Positions 38,353 through 47,743 of a DNA stretch of 64,000 bases are shown here, piece by piece; positions within the stretch are counted from its first letter, which is position 1, and each line of letters opens with the position of its first letter. This stretch comes from Nocardioidaceae bacterium (lineage in GTDB: Bacteria > Actinomycetota > Actinomycetes > Propionibacteriales > Nocardioidaceae): assembly GCA_030447585.1 (NCBI GenBank), contig JAUJOO010000001.1, positions 154,213-218,212 of the forward strand, in the 5' to 3' direction. The position numbers and the translations under genes were made by a program. A model generated the notes under the pieces. It was given only the letters and a program-made list of their open reading frames with translations, had not been told where the DNA came from and made no database searches.

Positions 38353-39008
38353 GGCAACACCCGCGCGAAGTCCCGAGCTGTGCGCAGGGTTCCGCGGACC
38401 GTTCCCGACACCTTTGACTTGGTGCCGGCTGCCCGAGGCCGATACGTGATGTCGTGCTCGCGGAACAGCCAGCCTGCCGCCTGAGCCTTCACGAGCAGCT
38501 CGACCGGATAACCAAAGCGCCTGTCCTGCAGGTCGAGCCCCAGCAGGTCTCGGCGACGGCACACCCGCATCGGTGCTATGTCGTGGACGGGGAGGCCGGT
38601 ACGCCACCGAAGCCAGGCCAACACCGCCGCGTTCCCCAGCCTGGCATGCCATGGCTGTACGCCTGCTGCGCTCGAGCGTCGGCGGCCGACCGCCATGCGG
38701 GCGCGTCCCTCTTCGACGTCGTCGAGCATGGGCAACAGGTCGGCCGGGTCCATTGACCCGTCTGCGTCCATGACTGCGATGAGCTCCGCAGTCGCTGCTC
38801 TGACGCCGGCGTGGACCGCAGCGCCGTACCCCGCAACGCTCTCCAGCACCACGGTCGCCCCGAGAGCCCGGGCGACGTCGGCTGTGTCGTCACAAGAACC
38901 GTTGTCGACGACGATGACGCGAAGGTCAGCGGGCACCTTGGCCAGCAGCGCCGGCAAGGCGGCCGCCTCGTCTCGACACGGAAGCACAAGGTCACAACGG
39001 GCGGGCAC
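38349..39008 (-). CDS. Glycosyltransferase family 2
   Basis: CDLVLPCRDEAAALPALLAKVPADLRVIVVDNGSCDDTADVARALGATVVLESVAGYGAAVHAG...AVMDADGSMDPADLLPML. Confidence 0.9.
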   Translation of the reverse strand: MPARCDLVLPCRDEAAALPALLAKVPADLRVIVVDNGSCDDTADVARALGATVVLESVAGYGAAVHAGVRAATAELIAVMDADGSMDPADLLPMLDDVEEGRARMAVGRRRSSAAGVQPWHARLGNAAVLAWLRWRTGLPVHDIAPMRVCRRRDLLGLDLQDRRFGYPVELLVKAQAAGWLFREHDITYRPRAAGTKSKVSGTVRGTLRTARDFARVLP

Positions 39009-39140
39009 CCCAAAAGACTAGGTAAGACCGCGAACCGCTGACGCTCACAACACTTACGGAACTGTGACACCGCCCGTTGGTGCTTTGAACGCCGTGCGAC
39101 ATCGGGCCGCAGGTGAACACGCCGCATTAGGCTCGCCGGT

Positions 39141-40522
39141 ATGTCTTCACGGGCGGCGCTCTCGTCTACGCACCGGCTCCTTGCCCCGCTCCGTTTCCGT
39201 AGCAGCACACCGCTGACAGGGCTCACCATCTCGGTGGCGCTGATGGTGGTCGCGATGGCAGTTCCCGCGATCTTCGGCTGGGACGTGCATGTGCGCTACT
39301 TCCCGCCACTGCACGCGGAGTGGGAGCCGCGCTATGGGCCGGGGACGCTGCCCGCCATCGTCGTGGCGGGCGTCTCGCTCGTCTACGCGCGGCGCGTGGC
39401 CGCCACCGCAAGCTGGCGCAACCTGCTGGCCGGTGCTTACGGGCTCGGGGTGGCGTGGATGGTCAGCCTTGCCACGGTGGACGGCTGGGGCGGCATCGGC
39501 GACATCCTTGAGACGGACTACGAGTACCTGCGCACCGCTCGGACGATCACCAGCGTGGCTGACGTTTCGACGATGCTGCACGGGTACGTCGACCGGATCC
39601 TCTCCAGTCATCCCGACAACTGGCCGGTTCACGTGGCCGGGCATCCACCGGGGGCTGTGCTGTTCTTCGTGGCACTCGTGGCCATCGGGCTGGGTGGTGG
39701 TCTGGCTGCCGGCTGGGTCGTGCTGCTGATTGCCGCGACCACACCACTGGCAGTCCTGACGACGCTGCGGGTCCTCGGCGCGGAGGCGCAGGCCCAGGAC
39801 GCGGCGCCATTCCTCGTCGTCGGACCGGCCGCGATCTGGATGGCGGTCTCGGCCGACGCGATGTTCGCGGCGGTCGGAGCTTGGGGGCTTGCGTGCCTCG
39901 CGATCGCCGCAACCCGCGACGCAGCTCGTGCCGCGGTGGGATGGAGTCTGTTGGCGGGTCTCCTGCTCGGCTACTGCGTGATGTTGTCGTACGGTCTGCC
40001 CGCGCTGGGCATCTTGGCTCTCGCCGTCCTGCTGGTTGCGCGTAATGCCCGACCCCTGCCGTGGGCGGCAGTCATGGCGTTCGCCGTCGTGCTCACGTTC
40101 GCGGCTGCCGGGTTCTCTTGGTGGGAGGCGTTCCCGGTCCTTCGCGAGCGGTACTACGACGGCGTGGCCAGTAACCGGCCCATGGTCTACTGGAGCTGGG
40201 GCAGCCTTGCCGCGCTGTCATTTTCGGCTGGACCGGTCGTCGGGTCGGCGGTCGGGCAGGTGCTGGCCCGGGCACGGGGGCCTGGCGCGGTACGAGTGAA
40301 CAACGCCCCGTGGTGATCCTCACGCTGGGCGCGGTCGTGACCGTTGTGCTCGTCGACCTCTCGGGTATGAGCAGGGCAGAGGTCGAAAGGATATGGCTGC
40401 CTTTCGTGCCGTGGCTGCTCGTGGGAACGGCGCTGCTGTCCCCGCAGTGGCGAAAGATCGGGCTGGGCATCCAGGTCGGGCTCGCCCTCGCCGTACAGCA
40501 TCTGCTCTTCACCGGCTGGTAG
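39141..40522 (+). CDS. Polytopic membrane protein (possible GT-C glycosyltransferase), apparent frameshift at 40313
   Basis: Many TM helices; ...GPGAVRVNNAP then frame change at gccccgtgg to VVILTLGAVVTVVLVDLSGMSRAEVERIWLPFVPWLLVGTALL. Confidence 0.7.
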
Positions 40523-40548
40523 AGCGCGGGCAGCCGGGTACCTTGACG

Positions 40549-41594
40549 TCAGCGCTCACGCAGCGGCGAATGTGCGAACTCGCGCAACCCGTCTCGGGGC
40601 CGGACTTCGGCCCTGAACCCGAGCTCCGTCTCAGCCCGTTTGGGGTCGGCCACGATGTGGCGGACGTCGCCGGACCGGAACTGGCCGGTGGTCTTGGGCA
40701 TCAGGCCGGTAGATGCAGCACCGGAGATCGTTGTCGCCACGTCGGCGATGGCTACGGGCTCTCCGGAACCGATGTTGTAGGCGGCAAACGTATCCGGGGC
40801 GAGGCGGACTACCTGCTCCACGGCCAGCGCGTTGGCGTGGGCGACGTCACGCACGTGCACGAAGTCGCGCATCTGCCCGCCGTCCTCGAAGACCGTCGGC
40901 GCCTGCCCGCGAGCGAGCGCGGAGCGAAACATCGCCGCCACCCCCGCGTACGGCGTGTCGGCGGGCATGTGGGGGCCGTAGACGTTGTGGTAGCGCAGCG
41001 CGATCGCGGCGCCGGGCAGCTGGCGTGTCCAGGCGGAGGTGAAGTGCTCTTGCGCGACCTTGCTGGCTGCGTAGCTGCTCTGCGGGTTGAGGCGGGCATC
41101 TTCGTCGACAAGCTTCCACTGCATCGGCTCGCCACACACAGGACAACCGACCTCAAACCTGCCCTGCCTCAGCGCCTGGAGACTTCTGGCGGTTGCGTCC
41201 TGGTCGCCATGCTGCGGGCACGCGTAGCGGCCGTCGCCGTACACGACCATCGAGGACGCGAGGACGAGCCGGTCCACACCGGCCGCGGCCATGGCGGCGA
41301 GCACGACGGCGGTGCCGAGGTCGTTGTGGCCGGCGTAGAGCGGCAGGTCACGCGGTGTGAGCCCCGCGCCCACCATTGCGGCTTGGTGGCACACCACGCC
41401 CACCCCATCCAGCAGAGCAACCATGGTGTCGTGGTCGCGAACATCTGCCCGGAACAGGCCAGGGTCGACCAGAGCAGCACCGTCGCCGTGCGCCTCGGGG
41501 ATGAACGCGTCGACGCAAACGACGTCGTGGCCCCGCGCGCGCAGGGATGCCCTGTCGCGCTACCGATGAATCCGGCAGCACCCGTCAACAACAC
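40549..41594 (-). CDS. NAD-dependent epimerase/dehydratase, apparent frameshift near 41555
   Basis: VLLTGAAGFIGS / RDRASLRARGHDVVCVDAFIPEAHGDGAALVDP...VCHQAAMVGAG...ASSMVVYGDGRYACPQHG...SYAASKVAQEHFTSAW...ALRYHNVYGPHMP. Confidence 0.82.
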
Positions 41595-41637
41595 CTTGAT
41601 GGCGTCGCTCCCTCCTCGTGACGTTCGAGACTCGTCG

Positions 41638-42498
41638 TCACGGCAGCGTGAACGGCAGGTCCATCCCGTCCAGCGCATGGGCGCAGTCGCATCCCTGCCG
41701 CTTGACCGGGAGTGACTCGATGACCGTCGAAAGCAAGTTGCGGAGGCGGTCGAGGCCGCGACCGAACTCGGCGAAGACTTCTTCCTGACTGACTGACTCG
41801 CCACTAGTCACACCCGCGTCGCGATCGGTGACGAGAGCGACCGCGGCGTAACAGAGGGCCAGCTCTCGAGCGAGCACGGCTTCAGGGTGGCCGGTCATGT
41901 TGACGAGTGACCATCCCTGCGCGGCGTACCACTGCGACTCGGCACGGGTACTGAACCGTGGACCCTCGATCACAACCATGGTGGCGGGGCTTGCGATCGT
42001 CTCGTCGGCTGCCCGCAGTGACTCCCGCAGAGCTGGGCAGTAAGGGTCGGCGAACGCGACATGGGCTGCTCCCTCGTCCATGTACGTCTGCACCCGTCCG
42101 CTCGTCCGGTCGACGAGCTGGTCCGGCACGGCGAGGTCGCCCGGACCCAGCCCATCCTGGAGGCTGCCCACCGCGCAAGGAGCGAGCACGCGGCGCACCC
42201 CGAGTGAACGAAGCGCCCAGAGATTGGCCCGGTAGTTGACGCGATGGGGTGGGAACTCATGCCGACGACCGTGACGGGGCAGGAAGGCAACCTGGCGCCC
42301 GGCTACTTTTCCGACCGCGATCGGTGCCGAGGGGTGGCCATACGGCGTCGCGATGTCGACATCTTGAGCATCAGCCAGGAACTCGTAGAAACCCGAGCCT
42401 CCGATCACCGCGATCTCGGGCTCGGAGCCGGCGGGCCGTGCCTCCTTGGCGCGCCCTGGCGTCGGCTGGACAGTCATCCCGGTGGCGATCACCCGCAC
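41638..42498 (-). CDS. mtnP: S-methyl-5'-thioadenosine phosphorylase
   Basis: IAVIGGSGFYEFL...VAFLPRHGRRHEFPPHRVNYRANLWALRSLGVRRVLAPCAVGSL...IEGPRFSTRAESQWYAAQGWSLVNMTGHPEAVLARELALCYAAVALVTDRDAG. Confidence 0.92.
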   Translation of the reverse strand: MRVIATGMTVQPTPGRAKEARPAGSEPEIAVIGGSGFYEFLADAQDVDIATPYGHPSAPIAVGKVAGRQVAFLPRHGRRHEFPPHRVNYRANLWALRSLGVRRVLAPCAVGSLQDGLGPGDLAVPDQLVDRTSGRVQTYMDEGAAHVAFADPYCPALRESLRAADETIASPATMVVIEGPRFSTRAESQWYAAQGWSLVNMTGHPEAVLARELALCYAAVALVTDRDAGVTSGESVSQEEVFAEFGRGLDRLRNLLSTVIESLPVKRQGCDCAHALDGMDLPFTLP

Positions 42499-42810
42499 GT
42501 CGCCTCAGCGGGCGGGGTCTGGGAAGTGGTCAGAGACGGCCCCCGTCGATGCCGTGATGCTGTGGGCGGTCGATGTCATGACGGACCCGGTACCCCTGCC
42601 CCGGTTGACTAAACCGTGCTCGTCGCCATGCTGAGACGGCATTGGGAACTGCGGACTCATGCACAACCTGGCCAAGGAGCAAGACGGTCGACACAGAGTG
42701 ACGGGGCGGCTCCGGTCAGGCTCGGCGTCGGGCTTCGCTGACCAAAATGGCGGTGGCCGCCGCGGCAGTGTGTATGCCGCGACGGCCACCGGGTTGGGTG
42801 GGGTTGGTCA

Positions 42811-43605
42811 TTACGCCTGGGTGCGGGTGCGGCGGGCGGCGACGGCTCCGGCGCCGACGGCGATCAGCACGAGGCTGCCGCCGAGGGCGATCAGGGCGGT
42901 GTCGCTGTCTGCTGCGGTGCCACCGTTGCCGGTGTCGGCTCCGCCGGCGGGGGCGGCGAACAAGACGCCACACAGGGCCGGGTCGGTGGCCTCGGTGGGC
43001 AGGCTCGGGTCCAGGTCGGACATGGGCTTGCCGTCGTACTTGCCGCTGTTGTTGTGGTCGACGCCGTGGATGACGACAACCGACTCGCCGTTGGCGATGG
43101 CGGTGGCGATCTCGGGGGCGACGGTGATGCTGCCGCGCTGGTAGGAAAGCTGGCCGCCGGGTGCGGTGTCGAAGCGGTCAACGGCCAAGACGCTGTCGGG
43201 GCTGGTGTCGCCGGTCTTGGTCAGCGATACCACGACCGGGCCGTAGGCCGGTGCGCCGTCGGTGGTGTTGATCCTGCCGTCGTTTCCTGCGTCGTCGGCG
43301 GCGGTGGGGCACTCGTGGCGGGCGTCGGCAGCGAAGTGGATGTGGGCCGCGTGGGGCATGTCGGGCAGCAGGCCGGAGGCGGCCATGGTGACGTTGATCT
43401 GGTTACCGTCGACCTGCACCATGGCGGTGCCGCTGCCGGCGACGCCGTTGAGGGCGACCGGCTGCAGGTTGGCGGAGGTGTCTCCGTCGGCTGCCAGCGC
43501 GGTGCTCATGCCCAGGAAGGGCGAGGCGGCCAAGGTGGCGACTGCCAGCCCGGCCAGCTTGTGAGAGGTACGCATTCGGTGACTCCGATTTCGTTGGGCG
43601 GACAA
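42811..43605 (-). CDS. CHRD domain protein copy B (intact)
   Basis: MRTSHKLAGLAVATLAASPFLGMSTALAADGDTSANLQPVALNGVAGSGTAMVQVDGNQINVTMAASGLLPDMPHAAHIHFAADARHECPTAADD...; C-terminal TM plus RRTRTQA. Confidence 0.88.
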   Translation of the reverse strand: MSAQRNRSHRMRTSHKLAGLAVATLAASPFLGMSTALAADGDTSANLQPVALNGVAGSGTAMVQVDGNQINVTMAASGLLPDMPHAAHIHFAADARHECPTAADDAGNDGRINTTDGAPAYGPVVVSLTKTGDTSPDSVLAVDRFDTAPGGQLSYQRGSITVAPEIATAIANGESVVVIHGVDHNNSGKYDGKPMSDLDPSLPTEATDPALCGVLFAAPAGGADTGNGGTAADSDTALIALGGSLVLIAVGAGAVAARRTRTQA

Positions 43606-43868
43606 CTACCGCCATCGTGGATGTCTCGTCGTACAAGGTTCGTCACCGACCCGGGATCGGATTGGTGCCGGCCGCCATTCCTCGACGCTCCAGCAGCTTC
43701 AAACGCTCCACCAGCAGATGACGCCCGGATGCGCGCCCACCGCGCCCACCGCGCCCACCGCCGCGCCCAACGCCGCGCCGGTGTGGGCAGCAATCCCTTC
43801 GCGGTGCCGCGACGAATCACCACTACGTGGACGACCCGGTCCGCAGCCACGCCCAGGAGGACCACCCG

Positions 43869-44357
43869 ATGTCGACGAAGCCAACCATCCTCACCGTCGC
43901 AGTACTGGCACTACTCGCCACCGGATGCAGCTCCTCCGACCAACAAACCTCCGCAGAAGGCGACACGCCGCGAACCAGTAAGTCCTCCGTCCCGGCGTCC
44001 TCCAAGCCGTCCGCGGAGCCCAAGAAGAGCCCCAAGAAGAGCCCCAAGAAGAGCCCCAAGAAGAGCCCGAAGAATAGCCCGAAGAATAGCCCCTCGAAGC
44101 CTGCCGACGACTCTGTCGAGCTGACCATTCAGGACTTCATGTACGAGGTCCTCGACTCGGTTGCGCCGGGGACCGAGATCACGGTCACGAACGAGGACAG
44201 TGCGGCCCACACGGTCACCGCGGCTGACGGCGCCTTCGACGTCACGGTCGACGGCCGCGGCGGTACGACGACGTTCAAGGCTCCGTCGAAGCCAGGAGAG
44301 TATCCGTTCGTTTGCAACTTCCACGGCGGGATGACCGCGACTCTGGTCGTGAGCTGA
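43869..44357 (+). CDS. Cupredoxin-like lipoprotein copy B with (KKSP)n linker
   Basis: MSTKPTILTVAVLALLATGCSSSDQQTSAEGD...PKKSPKKSPKKSPKKSPKNSPKNSPSKP...TVTNEDSAAHTVTAADGAFDVT...GEYPFVCNFHGGMTATLVV. Confidence 0.87.
   Translation: MSTKPTILTVAVLALLATGCSSSDQQTSAEGDTPRTSKSSVPASSKPSAEPKKSPKKSPKKSPKKSPKNSPKNSPSKPADDSVELTIQDFMYEVLDSVAPGTEITVTNEDSAAHTVTAADGAFDVTVDGRGGTTTFKAPSKPGEYPFVCNFHGGMTATLVVS
44019..44092 (+). repeat. 12-bp tandem repeat (cccaagaagagc) in cupredoxin copy B linker
   Basis: Repeats read directly; absent from copy A. Confidence 0.9.
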
Positions 44358-44465
44358 CCGAACCTCGGCGGGTGCAAGGTGGCGTAGCCGTTCACCTACC
44401 AGTTGCGATCATCGCCAAACGACGCTGAGCTCCCAGCCGGGAGCCGGGAAGCCCTGGCCAGCCGC

Positions 44466-44960
44466 CTACTCGGTCGCCAGCAGCTTGCCCAGGTGCAGCG
44501 AGCCCTCGGCGTCGGCGTAGTGGCCGAAACGTGGGATCTCCACGTAGCCACAGGCGCGGTAGAGACCCACCGCATCGACCTGCACGAAGCCGGTCTCGAG
44601 CATCATGGCGTCCGCGCCGGCGAGATGGGCGGAGTCCTCCAGCGTTCGCAGCAGCTTCCGCGCGAACCCCCGGCCGCGGTATGCAGGATGCACGAACATC
44701 CTGCGGATCTCGGCGGGACTTTGCGGTGCCCAGCCCTCCAACGGCGGGTGTGACCGCCAGCCGCCCATGACGACCGGATCCATGGCGGCATATCCCAGGA
44801 AGAAGGCGCCGCGCGGCGGGGTGAAGTCGGAGGTTTCCAGCGGCGACGTGTCGGGTCCCCCGTAGATCTTGCGGTAATGGTCCTGCGCATGCTTGGTCAG
44901 CACTGCAGCGTGCTCATGCGAGTAGGCCACTTGCCGCAGCTCGAGAGAATCGTCTCCCAT
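44466..44960 (-). CDS. GNAT family N-acetyltransferase
   Basis: IRRMFVHPAYRGRGFARKLLRTLEDSAHLAGADAMMLETGFVQVDAVGLYRACGYVEIP. Confidence 0.88.
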   Translation of the reverse strand: MGDDSLELRQVAYSHEHAAVLTKHAQDHYRKIYGGPDTSPLETSDFTPPRGAFFLGYAAMDPVVMGGWRSHPPLEGWAPQSPAEIRRMFVHPAYRGRGFARKLLRTLEDSAHLAGADAMMLETGFVQVDAVGLYRACGYVEIPRFGHYADAEGSLHLGKLLATE

Positions 44961-44977
44961 AACAACGCCGATGAGTC

Positions 44978-46243
44978 TCAGCTGAGCCAGGTCGGGCGCA
45001 GGGGGAAGCCGGAGGAGCCGTCCGGTCTCACCCTGACTGCCAGCACCTGGTGGAGCTGGACATCGTTTGTCTCGAAGCCGAGCCTTGAACCGGCCATGTA
45101 AAGTCCCCAGACCCGCGCCGTTGCCTCATCGACGTCGGCGACGCAGGCGTCCCAGTTGGCGACAAGGTTCGCGCACCACCTGGCCAGGGTGAGGGCGTAG
45201 TGCTCGCGCAGGTTCTCTTCGTGCCTGACCTCGAGTCTGGCGTCCTGGGCGGTCGAGATGATCTTGCCTGAGCCAGTGAGCTCGCCGTCCGGGAACACGT
45301 AACGGTCGATGAAGGCGCCCGTCGTGGCGCGCGTGTCGTTCCGTGCTCGGGTGATGCAGTGGTTCAGCAGTCGCCCACCCGGTCGAAGCTTGTTGCGCAC
45401 GAACGAGAAGTACGCCGGATAGTTGTGGACCCCGACGTGCTCCAGAAGCCCGATGGAGCTGACGGCGTCATACGCCGTACCGGGGGCGTCTCGGTAGTCA
45501 CCATGGATGACCTCGGCCTGACCGCTCAACCCGTCGCGTTGGATCGCCAGGGTGCCCCACTTCGCCTGCTCGGCGCTCAACGTGATCCCGACCGCGGCGA
45601 CTCCGTAGTTCTTGGCGGCGTGACGCACCATCCCGCCCCAACCGCAGCCGAGGTCGAGCAGGCGCATTCCCGGTTGCAGGTCCAGCTTCCTCGCGACCAG
45701 GTCGAACTTCTCGTACTGGGCCTCCTCGAGGGTCGCGTCCGCACGTGGGAAGACAGCACACGTGTAGGCCATTGAGGGCCCGAGCACCATCTCGTAGAAC
45801 GAGTTCGAGACGTCGTAGTGGTGCTGAATCGACTCGGCGTCGCGTGGCCGTGAATGCCGCAGCCCCTCAGCGGCTCGGCGCCATCGTGGAACGGCCTCCT
45901 GCGGCGGCGGCTCGGGCGGCACCATGCGGCGCGGGCCGAGCTCACGCACCAGCAACGCAAGCTCTGCCGGCGTCGGCCGACGAAACCGCCAGCCACCCAT
46001 GAGCCGAAGGGCGTTGTAAGGGTCGCCGGGATGCGTGCCTTCGAGATCCAGGTCGCCGCACACGTAGGCTCGCGCCATTCCGAGGTCGCCCGGGGCGGTA
46101 GCGAGGTAGCGAAGGCCACGCTCGTTCTTCAACCGCATGGTTATCCCGGTGTCGGTAGGTCCGAAGCCGCTGCCGTCATACGCCTGGAACCGCACCGGCG
46201 GCTCACCGGCAGTGAGCTGGGCCACCATCGAAGCGATCGTCAT
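44978..46243 (-). CDS. Cyclopropane-fatty-acyl-phospholipid synthase-family methyltransferase (TmsB/BfaB-like)
   Basis: ESIQHHYDVSNSFYEMVLGPSMAYTCAVFPRADATLEEAQYEKFDLVARKLDLQPGMRLLDLGCGWGGMVRHAAKNYGV. Confidence 0.9.
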   Translation of the reverse strand: MTIASMVAQLTAGEPPVRFQAYDGSGFGPTDTGITMRLKNERGLRYLATAPGDLGMARAYVCGDLDLEGTHPGDPYNALRLMGGWRFRRPTPAELALLVRELGPRRMVPPEPPPQEAVPRWRRAAEGLRHSRPRDAESIQHHYDVSNSFYEMVLGPSMAYTCAVFPRADATLEEAQYEKFDLVARKLDLQPGMRLLDLGCGWGGMVRHAAKNYGVAAVGITLSAEQAKWGTLAIQRDGLSGQAEVIHGDYRDAPGTAYDAVSSIGLLEHVGVHNYPAYFSFVRNKLRPGGRLLNHCITRARNDTRATTGAFIDRYVFPDGELTGSGKIISTAQDARLEVRHEENLREHYALTLARWCANLVANWDACVADVDEATARVWGLYMAGSRLGFETNDVQLHQVLAVRVRPDGSSGFPLRPTWLS

Positions 46244-47649
46244 CGTCGCCCCACCGCTTTGTCGTACAGCCCAGTCAACCGGTTGTGTGGGTCGTAGCGT
46301 CTTTTCACCTCGTGGTAGGTGTCTCCTCCGTAGATCGCGTAGAAGCGATCCGCGTCGTAGTAGGCGTCTGAGTACAACGACTTGTGGCCGTCGTGCTGGG
46401 CGACGGCTCGCTCGATCATCATGTTCACGTCACCGTCCGCCCTGTCGGGGCCGATGGGGACAGTCCCCCAGAACCCGACGTTCACATACACCTGCCGCGG
46501 CTGCAGCGGATACAGCGGCCAGGTCCTGGCTGACCCCACGCCCGCGGCCTCCCTCAACATGAGCGGACACAGCCAAACGGGGCGCATCCCTACCTGCTCG
46601 TCGAACCAGCGAAGGAAGCCGGCTGCGCGCTCCACCGGGATCTCGACGTCCTGGACAACGCGCTCGCGCGGTGGACGACCGCACCACCGGTCGACGCATG
46701 CCATCACCCGGTACCGGTTCTCCCACCCGACGATGCGGTGGTAGACGTCGCTGCGCCGATACCGTGCCGGCCACAGGAGCCGACCGACCCGGTTTTGGAC
46801 GCCGAAGGCCTGCGAACACCAGAACCAGTCGGTGTCCCAACGCCAGAGGTAGTCGCTGGTCGTCAACACGTCATTCGACCGCTCTCGGATGGAGCGGTAG
46901 TAGATCTGCGTACCGGTGTAGTTGCTGGTCGACAGCAGCCCGGAGCTCGGGAGGTCGTCGACGAACCTGCCGAGCGTCAAGTATGCCTCGTCGGGACCGA
47001 ACACCACCCCGTCCAGGAACTCGACAGGGTCGCCGCCCCACTCGTGCGTTGCGCAGATCGCGATGACCGCTGCGGTGAGTGCGCCGAGGTCGTCGAAGCG
47101 GACATGCCGCACAGCGACGTAGGGAGCCACCGCCTGTAGGGAGATGCGGAGCCGGACGGCGTACCCCAGGCTGCCGTAGGAGTTCGGAAAGGCGAAGAAG
47201 AGGTCGGAGTGGTCGCCTGCCGGCGTTGCGGTGACGACGTCACCGTCACCGGCCAGAATGTCCATCTCGAGCACCGACTCGTGCGGCAGCCCGTGCCGAA
47301 AGGAGGTCGACTCGATTCCCAGGCCGGCCACGGCGCCGCCGAGCGTGATCGTCTTGAGCTGCGGCACGACCAGGGGCATGAGCCCCTCGCCGAGGGTGGC
47401 CGCGACGAGCCGCTCGTAGGTGCACGTCCCTTGTACGTCGGCGGTCCGCGTCTCGGCGTCGATGCTGATGACGCCTGTCAGGCCGGCGACATCGAGGCCG
47501 GTGCTCACCGAGTCGGCGCGCGGACGGAAGAGGTTCGATGTCGGCTTGGCGAGGCGGACCGGTTGATCGGCAGGGAGCTTGCGATACGACGCCTGCAGTG
47601 CCTCGACAGCCGCGTCGTGTCGCGTAGCGTGTCCTCCTTGCACCGGCAC
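46240..47649 (-). CDS. FAD-binding oxidoreductase (TmsA/BfaA-like)
   Basis: VVPQLKTITLGGAVAGLGIESTSFRHGLPHESVLEMDILAGDGDVVTATPAGDHSDLFFAFPNSYGSLGYAVRLRI; ATGA overlap with the methyltransferase. Confidence 0.88.
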   Translation of the reverse strand: MPVQGGHATRHDAAVEALQASYRKLPADQPVRLAKPTSNLFRPRADSVSTGLDVAGLTGVISIDAETRTADVQGTCTYERLVAATLGEGLMPLVVPQLKTITLGGAVAGLGIESTSFRHGLPHESVLEMDILAGDGDVVTATPAGDHSDLFFAFPNSYGSLGYAVRLRISLQAVAPYVAVRHVRFDDLGALTAAVIAICATHEWGGDPVEFLDGVVFGPDEAYLTLGRFVDDLPSSGLLSTSNYTGTQIYYRSIRERSNDVLTTSDYLWRWDTDWFWCSQAFGVQNRVGRLLWPARYRRSDVYHRIVGWENRYRVMACVDRWCGRPPRERVVQDVEIPVERAAGFLRWFDEQVGMRPVWLCPLMLREAAGVGSARTWPLYPLQPRQVYVNVGFWGTVPIGPDRADGDVNMMIERAVAQHDGHKSLYSDAYYDADRFYAIYGGDTYHEVKRRYDPHNRLTGLYDKAVGRR

Positions 47650-47743
47650 CTTCTCACCCTATCGAGGGTCTGACCTCCGCTGCCGTGCGTCCAGGACGAG
47701 CTAATGTGAGGCGAGCCGTTCCCCACGCCGAGGAGCTTCCCCG

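Larger units (their letters stand above)
42753..44357. repeat. Duplicated module copy B (stub of sortase gene, CHRD gene, divergent cupredoxin gene)
   Basis: Direct repeat of 31374-32837; includes truncated sortase 5' end MTNPTQPGGRRGIHTAAAATA. Confidence 0.9.

Noticed and set aside
40393-41715. 440-aa plus-strand ORF opposite the epimerase
   Set aside because: Shadow ORF; minus strand carries a conserved SDR epimerase with YxxxK and the NAD-binding motif.
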